Source: Saccharospirillum sp035704555 (GTDB lineage: Bacteria > Pseudomonadota > Gammaproteobacteria > Pseudomonadales > Natronospirillaceae). Taken from it: DNA of 5,070 nucleotides. The notes beneath the pieces are model-generated. The model saw only the letters and a program-made list of their open reading frames with translations, had not been told where the DNA came from and did no database searches. The DNA lies in assembly GCA_035704555.1 (NCBI GenBank), contig DASSWT010000001.1, forward strand, positions 1 through 5,070. Direction: 5' to 3'. Position 1 is the stretch's first letter. Each line of letters begins with the position of its first letter. A program made the translations under genes and the position numbers. Positions 1 through 5,070 of the stretch are shown here, piece by piece.

Positions 1-1208
1 GTGTCGTTGGCGATGGCGATGGCTTCGTCGTCGGTCGAGAACGGAATCACCGGCACCACCGGGCCGAAGGTTTCATCCTGGTAGAGTTTCATATCCGGGG
101 TTACACCGGTCATGATCGTCGGTTCGACAAAACGCCCCTGAACGCCGCCACCGAGAACCACTTTTGCGCCTTTGGCCACCGCGTCGTCAATCTGGTCTTT
201 AACGCGGGCTGCCTGGCGGTCGTTGATCAGCGGTCCGATCACATTTGACGGATCAGTCGTGGTATCGCCCATTTTCAGTTTCGCCGCCCGGGCGACGAAC
301 TTGCGCAGGAACTCGTCGTAGATGTTTTCATGCACCAGCACTTTTTCCACCGACATGCAGATCTGACCCTGGTGCATAAAGCTGCCGAAGTTGGCGGCCG
401 ACAGGGCCCGCTCCATATCGGCGTCTTCACAGACAATCAGCGAGTCTTTCCCGCCCAGCTCAACACAGGCTTTTTTCAAGTGCGCCCCGGCTTTGGCCGC
501 GATAAAGCGACCCACCGGCGTTGAACCGGTAAAGGAAATGCCTTTCACCGCCGGGTTTTCAATCAGCTCGTCGCCCACGGCCGTGACCGATTCACGAGAA
601 CAGGTCACCACGTTCAATACGCCCGGTGGCACACCGGCTTCCTCGAAAATTTCAGCGAACATCAGACCGCCGATGTAAGGCGTGTCTTCCGAGGGTTTCA
701 GCACAATGGTGTTGCCAATCGCGCAGGGGAACGACAACCCGCGCGAGGTCAGAATCAGCGGCATGTTCCAGGGGCTGATCACGTTCACCACCCCCATCGG
801 CTGACGCATCGCCATGCTGACCTTGCCGTGTTCGGACGGCAGTACTTCACCGATGGCGTTGTAATTCATGGCCGCTGCGGCACGAAATACGCCGGCGGTG
901 TAACCCACTTCAAACATACCCTTGCCAAACCAGCCACCGCCTTCGGCCTGCACGGCTTTAACGATGTCGGGTTTGCGCTTTTCAAAAATGTCCGCCACTT
1001 TCAGCATGTAGGCTGAGCGCTCGGTGTAGGGCAAATCCCGCCAGGCCGGGAAGGCCTGCTGGGCCGCACGTATGGCAGCGCGGGTTTCGGCGACACCGGA
1101 ATCCGGGGCCTTACCCCAGATTTCACCATTCGACGGATTAAAGTCATTAAAGGTGCGGTCGGTGGGCACCCACTGGCCGCCTATGTAATTGCCTTTAAAC
1201 GGATGCAT
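1..1208 (-). CDS. NAD(P)-dependent aldehyde dehydrogenase, vanillin/benzaldehyde dehydrogenase-like (C-terminus cut by window edge)
   Basis: Oxidises an aldehyde to the carboxylate with NAD(P)+ in the cytoplasm. I read 402 uninterrupted codons; the family usually has about 480, so roughly 80 residues lie beyond the left edge. Visible motifs are: PWN with N148 (oxyanion-hole Asn), KPSE at 171-174 (cofactor binding), FTGST at 226-230 (Rossmann-fold glycine motif), ELGGK with general base E250, GQIC with nucleophile C284, and ETFGP at 379-383. All catalytic residues are therefore present. The segments WFGKGMFEV (93-101) and FGSFMHQGQICMS (274-286) resemble aromatic-aldehyde enzymes (vanillin or benzaldehyde dehydrogenase-like) more than betaine- or succinate-semialdehyde types; this is from memory of the family. 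The start ATG lies 2 bases after the stop of the LivF gene, with GGGGTGG (1215-1221) 6 bases upstream, so it is probably the last known gene of the transporter operon. The exact substrate cannot be read from sequence. Confidence 0.93.
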   Translation of the reverse strand, partial: MHPFKGNYIGGQWVPTDRTFNDFNPSNGEIWGKAPDSGVAETRAAIRAAQQAFPAWRDLPYTERSAYMLKVADIFEKRKPDIVKAVQAEGGGWFGKGMFEVGYTAGVFRAAAAMNYNAIGEVLPSEHGKVSMAMRQPMGVVNVISPWNMPLILTSRGLSFPCAIGNTIVLKPSEDTPYIGGLMFAEIFEEAGVPPGVLNVVTCSRESVTAVGDELIENPAVKGISFTGSTPVGRFIAAKAGAHLKKACVELGGKDSLIVCEDADMERALSAANFGSFMHQGQICMSVEKVLVHENIYDEFLRKFVARAAKLKMGDTTTDPSNVIGPLINDRQAARVKDQIDDAVAKGAKVVLGGGVQGRFVEPTIMTGVTPDMKLYQDETFGPVVPVIPFSTDDEAIAIAND

Positions 1209-1210
1209 GG

Positions 1211-2308
1211 TTAACCACCCCGATTGTTGGTTGTTGAATCGCTGGTTGATGTAGCGCCGTCAGCCGACGAACGCCGGGCGGCCTGTTCCATTCGTGCCAG
1301 CATATCGGCCAGGCTGCCGGACGTATTGTCGCTTGGCCCGGCGATCTCTTTCCGATTGGCGCGCACGCCGGTTTGCCAGGCCGTGCGCTGCAACACCTCG
1401 GCGCTGCGTATCCAGTCCTGAATGTTGCCACCGACCAAACGGTCGGCTGCCAGCGGGACACGTTTGTCGAGCCCTGCCGGTTGAACATGGCCGGGTAGTG
1501 GCGCCGCAGGCCGATTGAGCACAACCGGCTCGGTCGTATGAGCAGCGGCGGGTTTTGCATGATGAGTCACCGGCGCTTCCTTGCTACCCGCGCCGCCCAA
1601 GTAGGCTTCGCGTACAGCCGGATCGTTCAGCAGGTTCTGGGCGTTGTCTTCGGCGGTAATGCGCCCGTTTTCCAGCAAATAACCGCGGTCAGCAATCGAC
1701 AAACTCTGCTTGGCGTTCTGTTCAACCAACAGGATACCCAGCCCGGTTTCGCGTACCTTTTTCAGGGTTTTGAACACCTCGCTGGCCAGCAGGGGCGACA
1801 AGCCCAATGAGGGTTCATCGAGCATCAGAATACCCGGTGCCGACATCATGGCCCGGCCAATGGCGACCATTTGCTGTTCACCGCCACTCATGGTGCGTGC
1901 GATTTGCTGGCGCCGCTCGATGAGCTTCGGGAACAACTGATACACCAGTTGGCGTTGGGTGTCTTCGCGTTCCCGGGCGAACTTTGAATAGGCCCCGAGG
2001 GTGAGGTTTTCTTCAACGGTCAGGTCGCCAAAGATACCGCGACCTTCGGGCACCAGTGCCAACCCCGCGGCGACAACCTGATGCGCCTTGAAGCCAGCGG
2101 TGGCTGTACCATTAATGGTGACCGAACCGGCACTGCGTTCGACCAGACCGGAAATGGTGCCCAGCAACGAACTCTTGCCCGCTCCGTTGGCCCCGAGAAT
2201 CACCACGATCTCACCGGGCGCGACCGAAATGGAAACGTTGTCCAGCGCCTGGTGCTTGCCATAAGCAACGCTCACGCCATTAACCTGAAGACCCTGTGAA
2301 TCACTCAT
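1211..2308 (-). CDS. livF: LivF-type ABC transporter ATPase with a C-terminal extension of about 127 residues
   Basis: One of the two cytoplasmic ATPases that drive a HAAT-family importer. Residues 1-238 are a complete LivF domain: Walker A GANGAGKSS (39-47, K45), VPEGRGIF (87-94, typical of LivF), signature MSGGEQ (140-145), Walker B ILMLDE (160-165), and VEQNA (195-199), with Gln where most ABC ATPases have the switch His, as is usual in LivF. The start is ATG at 2308, where the protein begins MSDSQGLQV, with GGGAG 6 bases upstream. It overlaps the LivG stop by 8 bases (ATGAGTGA). An in-frame ATG at 2377 would add 23 residues unlike the family and overlap livG by 77 bases, so I rejected it. 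The protein has 365 residues against about 235-240 normally. The excess is a tail rich in Ala, Pro, Ser and Thr with a possible ordered stretch at 284-323. The symbol reflects family, not proven leucine transport. Confidence 0.93.
   Translation of the reverse strand: MSDSQGLQVNGVSVAYGKHQALDNVSISVAPGEIVVILGANGAGKSSLLGTISGLVERSAGSVTINGTATAGFKAHQVVAAGLALVPEGRGIFGDLTVEENLTLGAYSKFAREREDTQRQLVYQLFPKLIERRQQIARTMSGGEQQMVAIGRAMMSAPGILMLDEPSLGLSPLLASEVFKTLKKVRETGLGILLVEQNAKQSLSIADRGYLLENGRITAEDNAQNLLNDPAVREAYLGGAGSKEAPVTHHAKPAAAHTTEPVVLNRPAAPLPGHVQPAGLDKRVPLAADRLVGGNIQDWIRSAEVLQRTAWQTGVRANRKEIAGPSDNTSGSLADMLARMEQAARRSSADGATSTSDSTTNNRGG
1215..1221 (-). promoter_or_regulatory. Ribosome binding site of the aldehyde dehydrogenase gene, inside the end of the LivF gene
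   Basis: GGGGTGG on the minus strand, 6 bases before the ATG at 1208. It lies within the last codons of the upstream ATPase gene. The stop TAA (1213-1211) falls between this site and the ATG, so ribosomes finishing LivF could re-initiate directly. This supports the chosen dehydrogenase start. Confidence 0.6.
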
Positions 2309-3035
2309 AGTCTTCTCCCAGATAGGCTTCGATAACCTGCGGATCCGCCAGCACGTCGGCCGGTGTACCCTGGGCAATGATGTTACCGGTGCTCATCACC
2401 ACGCAGCGGTCGCACAGGCTGCGAATGGCATCCATCACATGTTCAACCAGAATCACCGTACGGCCGTCGTCGCGTAGCGAACGAATCAGCTCAATACCGG
2501 TTTGCAGCTCGGTCGGGTTCAGGCCCGCCAGCCACTCATCGAGCAGAATCACCTTCGGGTCGGAGGCCAGCGCCCGGGCCAGTTCAACCCGTTTCTGATC
2601 GATGTAGGTCAGATCAGCCGTTGGCTTGTGCGAAATCCCAAAGAGACCGACGCGCTCTAGCTGGCGTTCGGCATAAACGGCCAGTGCCTGGCCCCAGAGT
2701 TTCTTGTGACCAAAGACGGCTCCGGCCATGACGTTTTCGAGCACTGTCATCGACGGAATTACTTTTACCAACTGAAAAGTGCGCGCAATACCGGCGCGGG
2801 CAATCTTGCGCGTGGGCAAATCGGTCAGCAGTTTGTCGTCCATGGCGATGTAACCGTCGGTCGCCGGCAGCGCACCGGAGATCAGGTTCATCATGGTGGT
2901 TTTTCCGGAACCGTTCGGGCCGATCAAACCCAGCACTTCGTGCTCATGAACATCGAAGCTGACGCCGTTAATGGCCACCAGCCCGCCAAAGCGTTTTACC
3001 ACCTTGCGCACTTCGAGTAACACTGAACTACTCAT
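2301..3035 (-). CDS. livG: LivG-type ABC transporter ATPase with non-canonical signature and Walker B flank
   Basis: Partner ATPase of the LivF-type protein, expected to form a heterodimer under the two permeases. It has 244 residues, near normal for LivG. Motifs are: Walker A GPNGSGKTT (39-47, K45), Q-loop in ARTFQ (Q88), Walker B VILLDE (162-167) and switch His in VEH (H199). FGGLVAINGVSF (16-27), GLNP (171-174) and the ending DPQVIEAYLGED are LivG-like. The signature helix reads LTYIDQKRVELARAL, so the usual LSYGQ or LSGGQ is LTYID (142-146). The Pro normally after Walker B is Trp (DEW, 166-168). The frame is clean across both sites, so these are not frameshift effects. ATG at 3035 overlaps the LivM stop by 8 bases (ATGAGTAG) with GGGGGTGAG just upstream. 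The catalytic Lys, Glu and His are present, so the protein should still hydrolyse ATP in its own Walker site. Confidence 0.94.
   Translation of the reverse strand: MSSSVLLEVRKVVKRFGGLVAINGVSFDVHEHEVLGLIGPNGSGKTTMMNLISGALPATDGYIAMDDKLLTDLPTRKIARAGIARTFQLVKVIPSMTVLENVMAGAVFGHKKLWGQALAVYAERQLERVGLFGISHKPTADLTYIDQKRVELARALASDPKVILLDEWLAGLNPTELQTGIELIRSLRDDGRTVILVEHVMDAIRSLCDRCVVMSTGNIIAQGTPADVLADPQVIEAYLGEDYE
2315..2319 (-). promoter_or_regulatory. Ribosome binding site that fixes the LivF start
   Basis: GGGAG on the minus strand, 6 bases before the ATG at 2308 and inside the end of the LivG gene. Together with the family-typical N-terminus MSDSQGLQV, it favours this start over the in-frame ATG at 2377. 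Confidence 0.65.
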
Positions 3036-3978
3036 GGCTCACCCCCGGCTTGGCACGCAACTGGTGATACCAGCGAATCAGCACACCGCTGATGCCGTTG
3101 GGGATGTAAAACACCACCAGCAAAAACGCGACGCCCATCAGCAAGGTGGTTTGGGCCGGGAAATTGGCTGCAATAAACTCCCATACCAGCGCAAAAGGAA
3201 TGGCGCCCATCAGCGGCCCCCACAGTCGCTGAGTACCACCAAGCAACGCCATGATGACCACCATAAAAGAGAGTTGGGGGTTAAAGGCCATGGCCGGTTC
3301 GATGTAAACAAAGCGCGGCGCCAGAATAGCACCGACAACGGCAGCCACCGAGCCAGACACCATGAACAACACGATCTTCGACCAGGCGACATTAATGCCG
3401 CTGTGTTTGGCAACCGACTCGTCACCACCAATAATTCGAATGGCGAACCCGAGGCGGGAGCGGTTGATCAGCCAGCCAACCAGATACACCAGTAACGCCA
3501 GTGCCAGCAATTGCCAATAAATGTGTTTGTCAGTAAATTCGGTAAACACATAACTGCCCCGGCTACCGCCCATGTTGTTCTGATACCAGGTAAATACCTG
3601 ACGAATCAGCTCGGCCAGGCCCAGCGTGAAGATCACAAAATACACGCCCGACAAGCGCAGCGTGGCCCAACCGACCAGGGCGGCCATCACGCCACCGAGC
3701 ACCGCCGCCATCAACAACAGTAACGGATAAGGCACACTCTCAAGACCAAGCGCCAGGGTGTAACTGCCGACACCAAAGAAGGCGGCCGTGGCCAGCGACA
3801 CATAATGGGTGGGGCCGGAAAATATAGCCCAGGACGTCGCCAACACGGTGTACATGGTGATGGGCACAACAATGGAGAGCCAGCCATCAGCACCCGGGAC
3901 GACAGGCAACCAGGCGAGTACGAAAAATACCACCAGTATCGCCAGACCACGCCAGACATCGGTTTGCGTCAACTTCAT
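3028..3978 (-). CDS. livM: LivM-type inner-membrane permease of a HAAT-family ABC importer
   Basis: One half of the membrane channel of the importer. It has 316 residues and about 8-10 hydrophobic segments, for example around 10-28, 33-53, 60-80, 85-107, 110-130, 154-171, 202-222, 236-262 and 278-300. LRLSGVYFVIFTLGLAEL (107-124) matches the family's hallmark helix. The cytoplasmic coupling loop is SRLGFAIRIIGGDESVA (174-190) followed by GINVAWSKI, which would contact the ATPases. GGTQRLWGPLMGAI (247-260) matches the usual GG-LWGP-GA motif. The segment normally like GQLSLGHAAFFGIGAY reads THYVSLATAAFFGVGSY (57-73), so the conserved Gln and His positions differ. The start ATG at 3978 shares ATGA with the stop of the upstream permease (4-base overlap) and has GGGAGGG (3986-3992) 7 bases before it. 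Family assignment is firm; substrate is not determined. Confidence 0.94.
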   Translation of the reverse strand: MKLTQTDVWRGLAILVVFFVLAWLPVVPGADGWLSIVVPITMYTVLATSWAIFSGPTHYVSLATAAFFGVGSYTLALGLESVPYPLLLLMAAVLGGVMAALVGWATLRLSGVYFVIFTLGLAELIRQVFTWYQNNMGGSRGSYVFTEFTDKHIYWQLLALALLVYLVGWLINRSRLGFAIRIIGGDESVAKHSGINVAWSKIVLFMVSGSVAAVVGAILAPRFVYIEPAMAFNPQLSFMVVIMALLGGTQRLWGPLMGAIPFALVWEFIAANFPAQTTLLMGVAFLLVVFYIPNGISGVLIRWYHQLRAKPGVSHE

Positions 3979-4841
3979 GTTTGCGCCCTCCCGAACAAGC
4001 CCTGAGGACGAAACAACAGAATCAGCAGGAACAGAACGTAGGCAGCCGCCAGTGTTAAACCGGGATCAATCAACCGGGCCACTATCGTCTCGGTAATACC
4101 GAGCACCAGGGCGGCCACAATGGCGCCGCGAATGTCGCCGACGCCACCCATGATCACAATCACCAGGGCTTTTAGCGTAAACACAATGCCGATGGACGCA
4201 TCGAAGGTTAAAAAGGTACTAAGCACCATGCCCCCGGTGGCGGCGATGGCGCCGCCGAGTGCAAAGGCAAAGTTCGACGATTTTTCTACATCGATGGCTA
4301 CCAGGCTGGCAGCGCGGGTATCGACTGAAATGGCGCGCATCGATAAACCGGAACGGGTGTGGTTTAACCAGATCCACAAGGCCGCACACACCACAAAGGC
4401 AATGGCAAAGGCCAGCACCCGGTTTTGCCCGTATCGCGCATCAAAAATCTCAACCGGTACCGACAGAAAGCTGTAATTGAAAAACTGCCCACCAAACGCC
4501 CAGAGAAAAATACCCACCAGGGTGAAGCTGAGGCCGAAGGTAACCAGAATGGAATCGACTTCCAGCTGACCCCGTGTTTTGGCACGGCGCACCAGCGGCA
4601 ATAACAAATAGCGGTAGATCAGCCAGTTGGCACAGAAGGCCACCGGTATCACCACCAGCAGTGACAAATAAGGGTTCAGGCTCTGGGCGGTGCTGAACCA
4701 GAAGGCTGCAAAGGCACCCGCCACCAGCATTTCACCGACCGCCAGATTCATGATTCGGGACACGCCATACTGCAGCGACAAGCCAACTGCAATAATGGCG
4801 TACACGCCCCCGAGGAAGATCCCCGTGATTAAAATTTGCAT
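3975..4841 (-). CDS. livH: LivH-type inner-membrane permease of a HAAT-family ABC importer
   Basis: The other half of the membrane channel. It has 288 residues, the usual LivH length, with hydrophobic helices near 3-25, 36-54, 58-78, 97-118, 141-160, 190-210, 218-250 and 262-278. The N-terminus (GGVYAIIAVGLSLQYGVSRIMNL, given in part) matches the LivH opening helix and re-entrant segment. The family's NFAHG(D/E) motif is NLAVGE (32-37), with Val in place of His. The ATPase-contacting loop is TRSGLSMRAISVD (162-174) and following. MGGVGDIRGAIVAALVLGI (231-249) and FRPQGLFGR (277-285) are family-typical. ATG at 4841 is preceded by a modest AGGTAG (4849-4854), 7 bases upstream. It is separated from the binding-protein gene by 112 bases and overlaps the LivM-type gene by 4. 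Confidence 0.93.
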   Translation of the reverse strand: MQILITGIFLGGVYAIIAVGLSLQYGVSRIMNLAVGEMLVAGAFAAFWFSTAQSLNPYLSLLVVIPVAFCANWLIYRYLLLPLVRRAKTRGQLEVDSILVTFGLSFTLVGIFLWAFGGQFFNYSFLSVPVEIFDARYGQNRVLAFAIAFVVCAALWIWLNHTRSGLSMRAISVDTRAASLVAIDVEKSSNFAFALGGAIAATGGMVLSTFLTFDASIGIVFTLKALVIVIMGGVGDIRGAIVAALVLGITETIVARLIDPGLTLAAAYVLFLLILLFRPQGLFGRAQT

Positions 4842-4953
4842 AGCTAAACTACCTGAAAAGGCCCGTAAGAAATGCGATCAAAACAAAAGACCCGGAAGGT
4901 TTTGCAACCGGAGAGCCCGACTTGGCAGACCTCCGGTTGCGCAGCGACCCGGT
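4842..4953 (-). other. Intercistronic spacer between binding-protein and permease genes
   Basis: The only gap of note in the window. On the minus strand it holds a 10-bp perfect hairpin, then a T-rich stretch, TCTTTTGTTTTG (4879-4890), then AGGTAG before the LivH start. I see no convincing -35/-10 pair on the minus strand and no open reading frame worth calling. The spacer therefore looks like a processing or attenuation zone rather than a new promoter. Confidence 0.6.
4904..4940 (-). promoter_or_regulatory. Intercistronic hairpin, possible attenuator or mRNA stabiliser
   Basis: Perfect 10-bp inverted repeat: GCAACCGGAG at 4904-4913 and CTCCGGTTGC at 4931-4940, with a 17-base loop. In the minus-strand transcript it forms just after the binding-protein stop codon. 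The nearest T-rich stretch (4879-4890) begins about 14 bases past the stem rather than directly after it, so this is not a textbook intrinsic terminator. Hairpins at this spot in binding-protein transporter operons often protect the upstream message or limit read-through, giving more binding protein than permease. That role is inferred here. Confidence 0.6.
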
Positions 4954-4966
4954 TTACATCGGGTCG
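4945..4966 (-). repeat. Short inverted repeat with the stop codon in its loop
   Basis: CGACCCG (4945-4951) and CGGGTCG (4960-4966) form a 7-bp perfect stem. The 8-base loop contains the last ATG codon and most of the TAA stop region of the binding-protein gene. It lies 4 bases from the larger hairpin, so the two could stack in tandem at the message end. A 7-bp GC-rich stem could arise by chance in this composition. Confidence 0.35.
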
Positions 4967-5070
4967 GCGGTTCCGGCCATACCCTCGGTGGAACCCAGAC
5001 CATAGAAGTCGCCGTTCTGCCATTGGCCAACCGTCCAGTAGTTGGTGATCTGCTGGTTCTCGAAGGTCCA
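4954..5070 (-). CDS. C-terminal end of a probable periplasmic branched-chain-amino-acid-type substrate-binding protein (partial)
   Basis: An open frame enters from the right edge and runs 38 codons to TAA (4956-4954). It contains QQITNYWTVGQWQNGDFYG and ends GTADPM. The pattern of a Trp/Tyr-rich strand, then QWQ(N/D)G-F, resembles the C-terminal end of type I periplasmic binding proteins (Peripla_BP_6 group) that serve Liv-type importers. Position directly upstream of the permease genes fits the usual SBP-LivH-LivM-LivG-LivF order. The signal peptide and ligand-binding residues lie outside the window, so the ligand cannot be judged. The assignment rests on a short fragment plus gene context. 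Confidence 0.75.
   Translation of the reverse strand, partial: WTFENQQITNYWTVGQWQNGDFYGLGSTEGMAGTADPM

Noticed and set aside
330..1016. Plus-strand open frames opposite the dehydrogenase gene
   Set aside because: They are antisense to a 402-codon frame with all catalytic motifs intact; their products show no family features.
1195..1560. Minus-strand open frame of 121 codons overlapping the LivF tail
   Set aside because: It lies in another frame of the same DNA, runs past the LivF stop into the dehydrogenase start, and has an Arg/Pro/Cys-rich composition typical of an out-of-frame shadow.
2309..2377. Longer LivF start at the in-frame ATG at 2377, adding 23 residues
   Set aside because: The added residues (MPRVHRPTCW and onward) do not resemble LivF, the overlap with livG would be 77 bases, and the ATG at 2308 has a good ribosome site and a family-like N-terminus.
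2971..3495. Plus-strand open frame of 174 codons opposite the LivM-type gene
   Set aside because: It is antisense to a clear permease gene, rich in His/Gln/Asn/Arg as expected from the reverse complement of hydrophobic codons, and has no recognisable domain.
4842..4903. Internal promoter for the permease genes
   Set aside because: TTGATC-like and T-rich elements are present on the minus strand, but I found no -10 match at suitable spacing.
4876..4940. Intrinsic terminator ending the binding-protein transcript
   Set aside because: The stem is strong but is followed by AAAACC and mixed bases; the T-rich stretch comes about 14 bases later and is broken by G. I kept it as a possible attenuator only.

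Overview
The window is one minus-strand, operon-like block read from right to left. It encodes a branched-chain-amino-acid-type (HAAT/Liv family) ABC importer followed by an aldehyde dehydrogenase. The fairly GC-rich sequence, tightly packed genes, purine-rich ribosome binding sites and gene order all suggest a proteobacterium. A gammaproteobacterium is possible, but nothing here fixes the genus.

Layout in transcription order: (1) 5070-4954, the last 38 codons of a probable periplasmic substrate-binding protein, cut by the window edge. (2) 4953-4842, a 112-base spacer with a perfect 10-bp inverted repeat, preceded by a smaller hairpin over the stop codon. This is the only substantial gap in the block. 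(3) 4841-3975, a LivH-type permease. (4) 3978-3028, a LivM-type permease. (5) 3035-2301, a LivG-type ATPase. (6) 2308-1211, a LivF-type ATPase with an unusual C-terminal tail of about 127 residues. (7) 1208-1, an aldehyde dehydrogenase of the vanillin/benzaldehyde dehydrogenase-like type, missing its C-terminus at the left edge. Junctions 3/4, 4/5 and 5/6 overlap by 4, 8 and 8 bases, and 6/7 are 2 bases apart, so translational coupling and co-transcription are very likely.

How they work together (inference): the binding protein captures a small amphipathic or carboxylated solute in the periplasm. The LivH/LivM channel, powered by the LivG/LivF pair, moves it inward. The dehydrogenase oxidises an aldehyde derived from the same or a related compound. 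An aromatic or similar carboxylate or aldehyde substrate is at least as plausible as leucine, isoleucine or valine.

What stands out is divergence from textbook Liv proteins: a degenerate LivG signature motif (LTYID) with DEW in place of DEP, altered conserved permease motifs, and the LivF tail. No RNA genes, mobile elements, CRISPR arrays or clear promoters were seen. The plus strand shows only shadow ORFs.
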